In this document: positions 34,149-47,800 of the stretch, piece by piece
How the letters are laid out: the number at the start of each line of letters is the position of its first letter
Position numbering within the stretch: position 1 is the stretch's first letter
Assembly (NCBI GenBank): GCA_960531495.1
Contig: OY482848.1
Span: forward strand, 30,881,177-30,945,176
Length of the DNA stretch: 64,000 nucleotides
Origin: Zeus faber
Lineage: Eukaryota > Chordata > Actinopteri > Zeiformes > Zeidae
Reading direction: 5' to 3'
Notes under the pieces: generated by a model
What the model was told of the DNA's origin: nothing
The model's input: the letters and a program-made list of their open reading frames with translations, nothing else
Databases searched by the model: none
Position numbers and translations under genes: made by a program

Positions 34149-34606
34149 ATTGTCTCTAGTTGGATAGATTGATAGCCAACTAAGGATGGCTATAGTGTAC
34201 ATATACAACATAGATAACATGTATCGGCAGGTAACATATAAAGATAGCAGACAAAATGTAAAACTCAGCTGCTATTTAAAGTACAATATTTGAAGCTTAA
34301 GGCATTAAGCTGTGTGTAATCTGTGGTTCTCCGGGTTAGAGGGATCCATCTCTCTTTCTTTGCAGCGCAATCATCGCAGAGCCTGCCAGCAAGAGGGATT
34401 GAAGTGAACAGATTGTGATGTAATTAATATGAAAAAGTAAACGGATGTAATAATGGCCGTCCAAATTAACTGATGAAAAAAAGGTTCAGGGGTTTATTTA
34501 ATATGTATATGTGGTAAAAATAAATTTATTTCACTTTGCCTTTATATCATTTAACTAGTGTATGTGTGTGTGTAAAGTCACTATTAAAACAATTACAGCT
34601 AGGAAA

Positions 34607-34608
<2 letters not shown>

Positions 34609-34648
<40 letters not shown>
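34609..34648. repeat. (AT)n microsatellite
   Basis: AT array followed by a short acacaca run. Confidence 0.95.
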
Positions 34649-34655
<7 letters not shown>

Positions 34656-35914
34656 TTTATTCATATATTAGTTATTATTATTCATATTTCAGTTGTTGTT
34701 TATAACCAGGAACACAAACCCGGTATTTATTTTCTGTAAGATTATAATAAAAATACAGTAAAATCAACCGCAAAAGATGTGCCAGTGTTTCCTTTGCATG
34801 TCACGCGGATTTTATTGCACTCCAGGTTGTACAGCAAAGGTACTTTGGTACACGAGAAGCACAAGAAGCCTGTTTTGGTGGGATGGGGGGGGGGGGTTAT
34901 ATAACGCAGTTAGGACTCTGGGAGAGACCTTATTTTAGCAGCTTAATATATCTTAATACAGACATCTAGCCCAGGTCAGCATCTAACCCAGGTCAGCACA
35001 CCTCTATACCCGATCCACCAAGATAACCCTTGAGACAAGGTTGCTGCTGTATGACTGTGATTTTTTTTTTCATTATTGTTCAGTGTCGTTTGGTATAACA
35101 GTTACACACTTGTGGATTAAAACTTTGCTACACATGGGGATCATACCTCTGCGGGAGGCACCAGGCGGCCAGCAGCCTGGGTTGTGTATTTAAAAACAAT
35201 AAACAACAAAACCTAAGAACAACAAACAAACCATAAATAAATAAATGAAAAAATAATAAATATTAACTACAACAACAATTATAATAATTTGATTTCATTG
35301 AAACCATAATTTGCAGTGAGTCATTTACCTGCAATTACATTATTAGTTCATTATTGTTTAATAAGTGTGTGTGTATTTTAAGAATCACATGTAATTTCTC
35401 TTTCCGTGATGGATATGTAACTGCATAGTTGGTTGGAGGCCCCAATACGAGGTGATGACACATTTGAGGGCTCTTCGGTATGACAAATTTTAGGAACCCC
35501 TGTACTACCAGCAATCATTGTAGATCCTGATTAATAAGAGTCATTCTGACATTCTGACACGCTGTAGGCTGTGCCCCCTTTTCCTTCAGATTTCAGCTCT
35601 TCTGCTCCATATGTTATGAAACTCTGGCCATCTGCATTCTCAAGGATTTTGTAGCAGCTTGAGATTATTTTACAATGAAAGGCAGATTATATATTTACAT
35701 GAATTATTATATATATATATATTTTTTTAATTATTATTGTTATTATTATTGTCTATTAATTTGTCTCTGGGCGCTGTGCAACATGTAGTGGGTTAGGCTT
35801 GCAATGTGCTACGTAACAGAACAGGTCAGATAAGTTGCCTTCACCTTCAGGAGGCCACTCAAGCTTACATCCCTCACGTGTTAATGGGTGACTTCACTTC
35901 CAGGGAGCACGAAT

Positions 35915-35915
<1 letters not shown>

Positions 35916-36002
<87 letters not shown>
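35916..36002. repeat. (CA)n microsatellite, 87 bp
   Basis: Uninterrupted CA array. Confidence 0.98.
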
Positions 36003-36004
<2 letters not shown>

Positions 36005-36419
36005 TGCAACAGACAAAGGAATATGTATGGTTGTATATTGTTAAGACATTTTTTATTTTCATTGTTGAAAAATATATCTTACTTATGTCTTCAAATGCAC
36101 ATACTTATGTCTTCAAACTTATGTCGTCAAATGTTGTTTCCTTATGATTTGCATCCCATCTACTGCAAACACCAAGAAATGTCTATGCGAGTTGTGTCAG
36201 GATCCAGTCAAGCATTTGATAGCGTGGTACAATTTTCTTAAATTGAGATGCCAGATGGTGTCTTGAAGAGTAAGTTATTGAACCCAAAGACAATTACACA
36301 CATGGGAAAGTGAAAGGCAGAAGGCATTTGGTCAATGCAAGCTCATTTGGAATGGAAACATACAGTACAGGATGTGTACAGGATGGGTTCGTTGATTTTT
36401 AGCCAAAGACTGATTAAAT

Positions 36420-36700
36420 TGTTGGTTCCCATCATTTGTAACTGTTTATAGCACACTCTTTCGAAAATTCAAAACTCGCAATATAGCCCAACATGTTTAA
36501 CATGTTGTAAGTAACAGTAATATCACATTTTATTTAAAACTACTTTTCACAGTTACTGCAGTCCATCTAAAGCATAAGGTTGACTGAATTAGGTTAGGTT
36601 AGGTTGAAGTAGGAAGCGCCACAACTACCTGTTTCTAGTCTCTTTCATTAGCACAAATGTAGCCAAAAGGGCTGATTTCGAAGTTCAAAAGAGGGAAACA
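36420..36700. repeat. Foldback MITE family, partial copy 2
   Basis: It carries the arm block ttggttcccatcatttg and the central block ctgtttctagtc...gtagccaaaa shared with 62613-63347 and 390-820. Confidence 0.5.
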
Positions 36701-36835
36701 AATAAGCAGCCATTAAGGGCTGTAGTTGTGTTGATGGCGATGTTCTGATGCAAGGCATTGCAGTTCGTATCTTGCAACCCCCGGCTCACTTGAAGAGGCA
36801 TTTCACAACTGATAATCACTGCACCCAGTGGCATC

Positions 36836-36836
<1 letters not shown>

Positions 36837-36878
<42 letters not shown>

Positions 36879-36881
36879 AAG
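36837..36881. repeat. (GA)n microsatellite
   Basis: GA array with one interruption. Confidence 0.95.
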
Positions 36882-36889
36882 AGGAGGAT

Positions 36890-38524
36890 CCCTGGGTCCT
36901 TGGCTTTTGACCTGGTCTTTCCTGAAGCTCCGCCCCCTGCGCCGCTGCAGGTGGAGATTTCCCAGAGGATTTACCACTAGGACCGTTAGAGTAGACGCTG
37001 AGCCCCTGTGGACCTGGCTTTACCGGAATACCACCTATCACCCAGTTCCCCCTATACCTGCAGCACCTGCCGGCTGGATCCACCACCGGAGACTGCAAGC
37101 TGTGGTATGGCAAAAACTTTCAAAGCTTCTCTAAACTGTTTGATTGTTGTTGTGCAAGGGCATAACTTTGGGTTGAACATTGAAAGGTTGAGGTCACCAC
37201 CCTACTAGGTTTGGTCCGGGGACCATGTAGGGGGTAGAATTGTATTTATTTATTAGTATTTTCATTATTGCATTATTAATTATTTACATTTTTCATATGC
37301 ATATATGTTTTTAAATGGCTGTTAAATGACAGTTTCTCCTTTATCTTAAGATGAAAATACACCAGAAAAACACCTTGATTTACACATCCCAACTATTGCA
37401 ATTGATGGATTGGGCAACCGAGTCTTACAAATGCAGAGAGAGTTGTTTTGGAAACCCACTCTATCTATCAACTACACAGCTACACAACCAAATGGACATA
37501 TATGCAGGTTGTGCTATTGTGATTGTATTAGTTGGCATAATTTACCAGCAGCTGAATGGAATGATGCAGAATGAGATATTTTCTGCAGGTGTTTCAGTGA
37601 AATCCCACCATGGGCGAAATGGAAAAAAAAAACAACAACAACAACAACAAAAAAAAAAGAAAAGAAACAACTAGATTTATTGACTGTGGCTTGCTTTTTG
37701 ACTTGCAGTTGCAAGCAGTGTGCTGGGGCTGGGGATAATCTAAATAGAAATCCTTCTCCTTAAGGATTAAAGTGACCTCCTAATGAGCTTTCACTAATGT
37801 CAGGGCTTGGACAGGACCAGAGCTCCCCCCTGATGAGTCTTAAGACAATGTCAAGCAGGCTACTTTTTTTCTTTGGTTTCTTCTTGGATGAGGCTGAAAT
37901 GGCTTTTCCTGCATTTTTTTTTTGTAAGTCGTTTTGTTTTTGTGTTTGTGTGATTTACATCTTTGTACACTTATCGATTGCAAATACCAGTTAAATCAGT
38001 TCAAGTCCACCCTGGACGTTAAGAGGATTTGAATTCCTACTTCAGACAAAAATATAAACAATATTTGTGCTAAGGTATTGATATATTTTTTAAATGTATC
38101 TATTTAACTGTAATTTTATTGAATATTCTCCCTAGTTTGTGCAAAATGAGTGGGGCCTGTAATTGACAAATCCCACATAATTATTTGTTTAAAGTTCTAA
38201 ACTGTAACAATATGAATAGTGCATAAAGGTTGAGCATTACGTCTTGTAAATTTGCCTTCTCTTTAGTTTTTTTTCTGAAAGAAAAAAATTACTGAATTCA
38301 AAATTCAAAAAAAAAATTCTCTGTATAATATAACTATATAGTTAACTTGATAAACAATTAAAGTCCAATAAAGTTGGTTTGTATTCTGATGCACTGGGAT
38401 TTTCACTCTGCATCACTTTTAACCTTTCCTTCCTCTTTCCTGTGATGGAGACTAACTTGTTTGTTGCCGTGTTGTTTCTCTTCTCTTCCATTCTTCTACT
38501 TTCTCTTTCCTGTTTCTGTTTTCA
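36890..38524. other. Upstream flank or intron of slc24a2
   Basis: No coding segment is recognised. If slc24a2 has an untranslated first exon, as in mammals, it could lie anywhere upstream of 38525; I cannot place it. The last 60 bp are a strong polypyrimidine tract. Confidence 0.5.
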
Positions 38525-38525
38525 G

Positions 38526-38778
38526 TGACTAATATGAGGAAGTCTTTGAACTGGTTGGACCCTGGAATCAGACCTAAGGGCCTCTTTTGTGTTTAGACAA
38601 CCATTTGGGAACAGTATGCCAACCCAACGCTGAAACACACCGAGCCCCAGCGAGACCTCCCCACCCCCACTCCCCCGTCCCCTAGCCGTTGTAGCTGCTC
38701 ACCGCAACCAGCGTAGAGCAGCTTCGTGGTGAACCCCCCAAACTCTGTCCACCGCCAGAGTACCAGCGCACAAACGCC
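38526..38778 (+). promoter_or_regulatory. slc24a2: slc24a2 5' UTR with two short upstream frames
   Basis: The acceptor tgttttcag|tgacta (38524-38525) with a long pyrimidine tract suggests the exon starts at 38526, after an untranslated exon. Two upstream ATGs follow: a 20-codon frame at 38534-38596 and a 5-codon frame at 38616-38633. The main start has a good context (gccATGG). Confidence 0.65.
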
Positions 38779-39699
38779 ATGGATTTGATGCATCCCGCTA
38801 GAAGTCGCAGTAGAGACGTCATGTCTTCAGACCAGGCCTCTATTCCTCTATTAGGTCCCCATGGCGGCTGTGCCCAGTACCGTCACCAGCATGTCAGGAG
38901 GAAGCTGCGACCCGGACGGATCTTGGGCTTCGTCATTAGCTTGGTGGGGGTCAGCACAGTGTTTTCGTGGAGTGCCTTGATGTTGACCATGTCGGCAGCT
39001 CAAGAGCCGGGATCTGCCGATGAGGGGTCAGCAGAGGCGGCGGTGCCCCATAGAACTCTTCTCCACCACAGCAACCACTCTCTGGTAGAGGACACACCTG
39101 TGGCCATGCGCTCGGAAGACATGAACCAGGGGGACTACCCCACCGACTACTTCAGCCTGGAGGAGAGGCGGCAGGGCTTTGTGGTACTCCACATGTTCGG
39201 CATGCTTTACATGTTCATCGCCTTAGCCATCGTCTGCGATGAGTTCTTTGTGCCGGCTCTCACTGTCATCACTGAGAAACTTGTCATCTCCGACGATGTC
39301 GCTGGGGCGACCTTCATGGCGGCCGGCGGATCTGCCCCGGAGCTCTTTACCTCTGTCATCGGAGTCTTTGTCTCCCACAGTAACGTGGGCATCGGCACAA
39401 TTGTGGGCTCAGCTGTGTTCAACATCCTGTTCGTGATCGGAATGTGCGCACTGTTCTCCAAGGAGGTGCTGAACCTCACCTGGTGGCCTCTGTTCAGAGA
39501 CGTCTCCTTCTACATCATTGGCTTGCTCATGCTCATCTACTTCTTTCTGGATAACCAAATTACCGTCAAGGAGAGTATAGCCCTGCTGATGTGCTACGCC
39601 TGCTATGTGACGTTCATGAAGTTCAACGCCAATGTGGAGCATGTTATCAAAAGCAGACTGGGGAACAACCGCGTGGATGAGCTGGAGTCTGTGCCCAAG
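38779..39699 (+). CDS. slc24a2: slc24a2 coding exon 1 (residues 1-307)
   Basis: Large exon starting at ATGG and ending CCCAAG|gtgagt, phase 0. It encodes the N-terminal half with the alpha-1 repeat (E188 in [10 protein letters not shown]) and the transmembrane segments that follow, ending in the start of the cytosolic loop. Confidence 0.96.
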
Positions 39700-41687
39700 G
39701 TGAGTCCAATATACCTAACCCTCTAACTTCTGGTCCCACCGGTTGACCATGCAAGGATCCCTTGTCACTGTTACTGCCTCTATCGCTTCATCTGTTATTT
39801 ATAGCTGATTCTATCCCTCAATCCATCATTTGTCCACTGTCTATACATCCCTTCTGCCAAAAGCCAGTATCTAATCATCTGTCCTTTGAGCTATAACCCA
39901 TCTGTCCTTTGAGCTATAACCCATCTGTCCTTATATCTGTCTATCCATCGATCTATCCCACTGAAACAATTGTCACCGTCTGTTCAGCTGCTCACTTCTT
40001 GACACTTTGACAATTATTTTATCAATATCTGATCCCTCAAGTGTTCACAGGACAGTGAATGGTGTTGGGTTGTGTTTATAACTGACTCACAAATTTTTAA
40101 ATAAACCCCAATGGCATTATTCAGTCATCCGAGAACTCCTGGACTAACCCCTGACAGAGCAAGGCTATCATAAATCCGCTACTGAAACTTCACCCAAAAA
40201 ACGCCAAAGAGTAGTTATGGATTTCAAATGATCCATCTCCATTTATTCCAGAGTACACAACCCTCAGCAGGGGTAGGAAAACAAATACTCTGCAGAGGTC
40301 ACGTGAATTTTCATTAGGTTTTGTTCAGTATCTGTGTTTCGAAACTCAATTTCCCTTTTGAGGGTTAATAAGACCATACAGACACCTCTCACACCTTAGG
40401 GTGACCCCAGAGAAATTCAGCAAGCCTTTGACCACCATGGTTTGAGATCGAGAATCAGGTGATGTTAAAAGAGAGATAAAGAGGGAGAGGGATGCTGTTC
40501 AATGGTGGACTGGTACCAGTGATACAGCTGCTCTGTCAGCCTGCCAAACCCTCCTGACTTCCCTTCTGGAATGGTAGGGAGATTTGTCTTAACCTGTCAC
40601 CTGTGTGGCTCAGATATCACAGAGACAGATGGGAGCCTTATTCGTGCTGACTAAGTGAAGCGGTGCAGAATCCAAACTCCACCCATTCCATTTATAAAAT
40701 CAGATCAACTCTGGCTCCTTCACCAAGACTCGGAATAACCGCACCCGTCTAAGGTCAATCGCTCATTCCTGTTTGTGCTTTTTAATCAAATGTGTAAATT
40801 CCCAAATGTGTGTTTGTATGAAAGGTCGATTCATTATTAGTAGAAGCCTCTCTCCTTCTCCAATAAATCTAGGCCTTGCAATTAGAGGGTACAGAAAATA
40901 CAAAAACTCAAGCTAAGACTTTGCAGAGCAATAGCCAATAATTCTCAAGCAACACTCCTCAAAACATCTCAAAAGTTAGAAGGCAAATTTATGATTTCTG
41001 AAAATGACAGTTCTGATTTTTCCAGGAGTTTTCTCAGAAACCCAATAAAATTCAGAGGACCAATGGTGAATCGTACAAATGGTACAATATCTGTAACAGT
41101 CCTTCTTAAGGATATTTTCAAGGGCTCACCTGAGGTCTCATTGGGTTCATTAATTGTGAATAGAATTTTTGTTTTTGAATTGAATTCTTTGCTTGTTGAG
41201 TGAATAGGTGTGTGAGTGTAACTATAGGCATATGAGAGTGTAATCAGGATCTCGGGTCTGTGCATCTTAGGATATTAGGGTCTTGGGGCTATGCATCTCA
41301 TGTTGAGCCTGTTGTGTTAGAAAAGGGATCATGCAAAGAGTTTGATTGATTGTTGTTCAAAGGGAATCATCCTTCAGCTTAACTGCACTCTTGCATCCCT
41401 GGAGGTTGATCACAGGGCAAGGGATTGTGAGTGGACTGGCATGGCTATAGGCAGTCATTCTGGGTAAATAGACCGATCTTGATGAAATTTGAAGAAGCAA
41501 TGAAACCGTTCAGTGACTTCTCATAGGAATGAAACATTTTCAAAGGAGCATTTCTCTCCCCTCTTCATCTTCTTTTCACTCTGACCCCTGGTATCAGGAA
41601 ATACACATTGTTATCTTGATTTACTTTATACTTTGAATTTAATGGTCATATATGTTAAACATATGTAGGTTTTTGTTTACAGTACAA

Positions 41688-41744
<57 letters not shown>

Positions 41745-44227
41745 TGGATATATGCGCAAAACATATAGTATCCGTATAATCCATGAAATCTACATGAAAT
41801 CGATCCATAATCATGTTAGGAAGAACTGTATATCCACGTTCTCCATCTCCTGTAGGTTTTCACCTTAGCAAAGTTTGAACTCAGCTGTCTTCTGTACTTC
41901 AGCCTCACCTTTAAATCCTCATAGTATCTTAGATTTGTGGGGAGTCCTGAGAGCTGTGAATTGCAAAATCCAGTGAAATCCAGGGAGTAGCGCTGCATGC
42001 CTAGCTAAGCTTCCTGTCCCCGCGACACCACTAGAGTCCTGACATCCTAGAACCACAAAGGACAAATGGAATATATCTCCTCCAATCGTGAAATGCATTT
42101 TTAGGGTAGCTGTGTTGGTATAGTCTGTAGTGTGTATTTGTCAGTGCAGGGCTAATGACAACCCACTTACCAATCACTTCATGTCAGGCTGGGAGCACAA
42201 GCAGAAAGATGAGGGAGAAGTCTGATTTGAAGATTAGCAGCAGAGCGGCAATTACGCTGCCTAGCACTCAGTTTATATATAACAGAGCCCAAAGGGAGCA
42301 GAGGTGAAGGATCATGATGGCAGTTCGCAAGCAATGACAATTTCATACAAGGGCAAATATACACATTTACAAATTATCTAGACAAAAACGTCTGGTAAAA
42401 GTCATGATGTAATGCAATGTAAATGCACTACATGAAACCACAAACGCAGTCACACATAAACACACTTATACCTGAAGCAATTATCTTTTACACATCTGCT
42501 CCCATCAACCTTTGTATTCTTTTTGTTGTTTTCTCTGTCTGTGTGCGCAGTTGGAAGCAGATCTGTTACTATCTGATGTGGTCATCTCTTACGGGACTGA
42601 GGTGACGCCTGCTGAAGTTACTGTTCTGTAGGCTGTTCCTAGAGCAGCGCAGCTGTAGTCTAGCCCGGGCAGCAACCACCACCAATCCTTCAGGGCCATC
42701 TGGCCAAACACATTTTTTGTTTTACTTATAAATTTCACTACAAAGTTATTTTCCAAAATAGTATGCCAAATCAGTCAATTGTGTTTTGCTACCTTATATT
42801 ATACTGAAAATTTAGGTTTTAATAGTTTCAGCACACAAAGCAGTTACAACTGCCAAGATTAGCCTATGTATATTGTTATATTTATTTTTTCGATTTTCTG
42901 TCTTTTAACTTATCTCTCATCACCATTAGCTTCTGGGATTTTGGTTACAGAGTGAGCAAATTACCATGTACGGTAATTTGCGCCCCATCTCTGGCGCATG
43001 CATCGTTGGTACCGTCGAACAGGGAGACAGGTGCGCTCCCTCTCTGTGCCCTCCCTGGATGCCCTAGGTGGTCGCCTATCTGGCCTATAGGAAGAGCCGG
43101 CCCTGCGTGTACCGTCCCAAATCCTGCTCTGTTGTGGCCTCTTAATGACAAAGTTTTGCTTTTATTTTCTTTAAATTTTAATGCAACTAAGTATACCTAT
43201 ACAAGGCGATCTACTTCAAACAAACCAAACCAAGACCCTGTTACTTTTACATTTTTGGAGTTTTTTATATTTTATTTTAATTTATTTTGTAATTCTAAAT
43301 GTTTTGAGAATTATGGAGGCTAATTTGACACATTGACGGCATGCTGAACTGGAATTCTCCCCCAAATCTAGGGAGAGGTCTTCATTCATTCAGGTCTTGA
43401 CTTAAAGGATTCACCTCGTACCTGGTGCACTATCCTTAGTCTGCTATTAGTATCACTGATCTTGCAAAAGCTCTGTTTGACATTTGTTGCCTTTCTTAGA
43501 ATTGGCTCCCCCGCAGGCCGCCGCCGCGCCTTCTCCGCTAGAACAAGCTCTTCTCTTGCTGCTGTCCGGCACTTTATGTACGGCTTCCTTGCCCTCATGT
43601 GTCGGTAGCTCTTGAGTAATCCTCACAGGTTAAGCCACTCCGATCCCGTTAGCTTTGCTAAGAATACACAGCTGCTATCTGAGGGCTGGGGATGGGATCT
43701 GCAGATTGGCGTGTGAAAAGGCAAGAACCACCCGTTGGTCGGTCCTCAAAGAATGCTCATCGTTTGGTCAGCCCCCCAACCCCAACCCTAACCCCAACCT
43801 TAACTCTAACTCACACTGAGTGTTATGAAGTTTGAGTTAGTTGGGACTGTTTATGTCCGTTTGGGGTGTACGGTTTGACTCGAGCCCTCTGTACTGCAGT
43901 GAGAGTGAGAATAGCTGGTTGGGTAGCCAATCACACTAAGGACGACAATCCCCTGTAATCCCCTTATGAACTGCTTACCCGCAGTGACGCCAGCAAACAG
44001 AGAGCAATCTCTAACACTCCCTATGGATTGATTTTTCGACAGTAACATCAAAAGTTGAAAAAAATGAGTGACCTTCCCATTGTAGGTGCAAATAGCTCAA
44101 TGTCAAACTTTAGTTGTTATTGTTTAGTCTGTACGGTAACAGAGATTCATTATTCCAATTACAGATGAACCTCTTTTGACAGAAATCACTTTCTCTAAAT
44201 GTTGATATCTGTTTCGTCACTGCAGGC

Positions 44228-44305
<78 letters not shown>

Positions 44306-44760
44306 TTATACTGTATATCTATATACACAGTATATAAGCTATTATTGCCGCCCAGATCTTTAAGCTATTCATGGTGCTACTCATAGTGATATCAGTGCTG
44401 CTATTAAAGAGTACAGTTCCATGGAGATTGAACCAATGTGGACGGTGAGATGGCGGATGTGTGGAGACGGAAGGCATGAATGAGCCCTGTAAACACTGTG
44501 ACCTGTGAAGGTTGTTGGGGGAGTTCACACGCAGGCTTGGAAATTACCGTGCTAAAAGCAGGTGAGCTCTGGCGATTAATCATGGCTAAGTCTCGCAGCT
44601 AAGACGGTCAGGTGGACATCGCAGAACGTCCCAGAGGAGGAGAGGAAAACTGAGCTGTGTCTTCTATGTTCTTCTTCTCATATTGGAGGACTTAAGAAGA
44701 AGAATTTGCATTTACCCAGAATTAGTTTTCACCCATCCTGAGCTATATATCACATACGTA

Positions 44761-44835
<75 letters not shown>

Positions 44836-47800
44836 GTGTACAATATAGATATATATACAAATATATATAATATAAAATATTATATATAAAATATATAAAA
44901 ATATATATATAAAATTCTTGATACACAAAAATACTATCGAAAAATTCATTAACAATGTTCCAATTCCCAGAATATGAATTGAGACGTGAAACTCAACCAA
45001 ACCCCTCCATGACCCACGGATGGGTGGCTAATGGCCGATATGCAATATTGTAATGAGTGAACAAGAGATGTATAGAAGAGGAGGAGAGAGGAAAGGGAAA
45101 AGGGGTAGAGATAAGGAGATACTATGAGATAAAGAGGTGAGATACCTGTGAAGAAAATCACTTCCTTCCCGATGCCTTTTTAGCGGCTTTCAGATACATT
45201 TACATTCAAAATTCTCATTCACATTAAATGAGAATTGAGAAAAATCATATTGTCATATCAAAAAGCAAATGAATCTAAGAAAAGCAGATAATTTCTGTTG
45301 TTTTATTAGAAGAATTCAAATCACCGTAATTCCAGCTATGACATAGCTATGACACTAGTAACTAACAGGAAGCCATTATTGAAGAGGGTGGCTTCCTAAA
45401 ATGTAGTCCTAAAGACCAAGTTTCTGTCGTAGAACATCATGCAATGGAATCCCCGCTATAAATCATGTGATTTGGCGACTTACCGGATTAAGACTTACGC
45501 CGGAATTTGTGGAATCTACTCGATTATTTGAAGCATGTTGGCAGTGTATTCCACACCAAAGGATTGCAATATCTGAAGGAGAACAGCTCCTGTGTTTGAT
45601 TTATTCATTTAACAGTTCTGCTTCCGAGACAAGTTCAAGATTCAAGACATCATTTGTCACATACAGATACATATGGTCATACATATATGCAGTGAAATGT
45701 CATGACACCCGGTGATTACGCACAATAAGCTCTGTAAGCTCTAAAAATTCTAAAAATACTAAAATGTGCGTGATCGACACAAAGTGGATGAACTGAAGTT
45801 TCCGTTGCAAAGAAATGAATCTACCCCACACTTGCAAACCATATGTACCCTGTTTCAGATCTATCTATGACGTGACCTATAATCTCAACCAACAGATTCA
45901 TGGATTCAATAGCTTGTGAATGTCTATGTTTGTAAGAGCATATGTAAGGAATCCTATCACATTGCGTTCGATTGCCCAGAGACATTGATTTTGTGTCATG
46001 GTGTCAGTTGTGGGTGGTGTTCAATTTTTGCAGCGTGAGGGGTGACCTCAAACTTCTACATAAACACACCAAATGATAGATTTGACATCATTTTTAAATA
46101 CAAACAGGACATGAACATTTACATGAACAATGCTTCAGAGTATGAAGCATTATCAAAATAAGTTTATTTGTTACTGAAAACATTATCTACAACTTTGGCC
46201 ATAAGCCTCTAATCATCTCACCTCGTGTAATCTGCCTCACGATGCATTTCAAGCTGCGTCGGAAACTCGTAATTATGAAACCTGACCGGATAAGGTGTCT
46301 ATAGGGGCATTGACTTCATTCAAAATGGCTGAAATGAATTATTTAAAACCTGAATCGTTCTTGAGTGAGGTGACTATTGGGTCCTATTATCTAACCCTGG
46401 GCCAAGCTGCTTTGGCTGCTGCTACCATGCGTGGTAACCACTGTAGCGCTCCGAGCTGCCAAGTTCAGGATTCAAGATTCAAGATTCCAGGGGGTTTATT
46501 TGTCACATACGTTCATACATATATGCAATGAAATGTCATTACAACGCACGGAGGCTCTCACGCAGGCAACCTCAAGGGCCGGCGCCAGAAGTTCATCAGG
46601 AACGCAGCATCGGGGCCAGACGATTGACAGAGCACAGCAATATTGGATAAGTGGTTTGTGTTTTCAGTATTCTACATCTGGCCCGTAGAACAGCAAAGCA
46701 AACAACGTGGGTTTCCATTTTCTGTTATAATCGTGCAGCTGAAAAATATCTTAAATATTAACCAATCTAGTTCTAAGCAGGTGAATATTTGCCATGCTTC
46801 TTTTGAAAAGGCAAAAGTCAACAACTTTTGGCTAAGGTCACTTACGTAAAAGCAAAATTAAGTTAAAAACTGAGCAAAGATTTTAAATAAGAATCAATGC
46901 TTGAAGGGGCTTGACTTTTAATCGATCAAGTATTATTATTGTTTTTTTTTACATTGGTGAAAATTAAATCTTTAACTCGTTGTTGGCGTTAACAGTCAAT
47001 TTTAAGAAAAAAAAGTGTGTAGACAACTTAATTTCGTCACCTAACTTTACAATATCTTTCAAAATGTCATGTTAGGCAATTAGGCTAAATACTTAATACT
47101 AGTATTAAGTATGTGTGAAGAATGGGAAGTACATATAATTATTTAAAATTCAATTATAGTTACGATAATAATAATTATAACAAATGTAATAAAATATATT
47201 TTTAAATAAAAGTTATAATTTTGTTAAACCATCTTAAGTATTAGATGACAAAAACGAAATATTTCAGACCTCATCATGTAAAAAAATGAAAAGTTTGTAC
47301 ATTTTTAATTTCAAAAATCAAGCGTGTGTTTCCTGAGCCTGTCTATTTCATTTTATTCAATTTAATTAAATTTAAATGTATGTCATTAAAATAATCTTTA
47401 TTGAAATGGCAAAGTACAAGTTTGGCACTGCTCAAGCATTGCATGGTCTGTCATGCTTTCCCACCTCTCTGTCTTGCCCTCTGGGTCTCTCCTCCGACCT
47501 GGACACATTAAGCCTGGCTCCAGCAGATGCTGCGGGTTATTAGTCTCTGTGGTCGGCATGTGTCCGTCTTGGAGGCCATGTGAGCCGCAACCTCTGCGAA
47601 CCTAATTCTGCTCTGTGAGAACCAATCCTCACATGTCACCACAGGATAGACGACCTCTGCTCGCAGGAGAACAGGTTTCTTTTTTAACATTCAAAAGTGT
47701 GCACGAACTAGCCTTCTTTTTTCCTTTTTTATACATACTTTGTGTCTTCTTTCAATGTTTTACAGTGTCCGTTACCATATACACATATAAGCATGTAAGT

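Noticed and set aside
35916..36002. Long His-Thr or Val-Cys repeat proteins from CA/GT arrays here and at 53.2, 54.9 and 60.5 kb
   Set aside because: These are translations of dinucleotide microsatellites, not genes.
43778..43812. Telomere-like ccccaaccctaacccc run as an interstitial telomere
   Set aside because: Short and irregular; does not hold the ccctaa period.
45467..45715. 82-residue open frame in slc24a2 intron 1
   Set aside because: Its end lies in an inverted LINE tail; no recognisable domain or splice sites.
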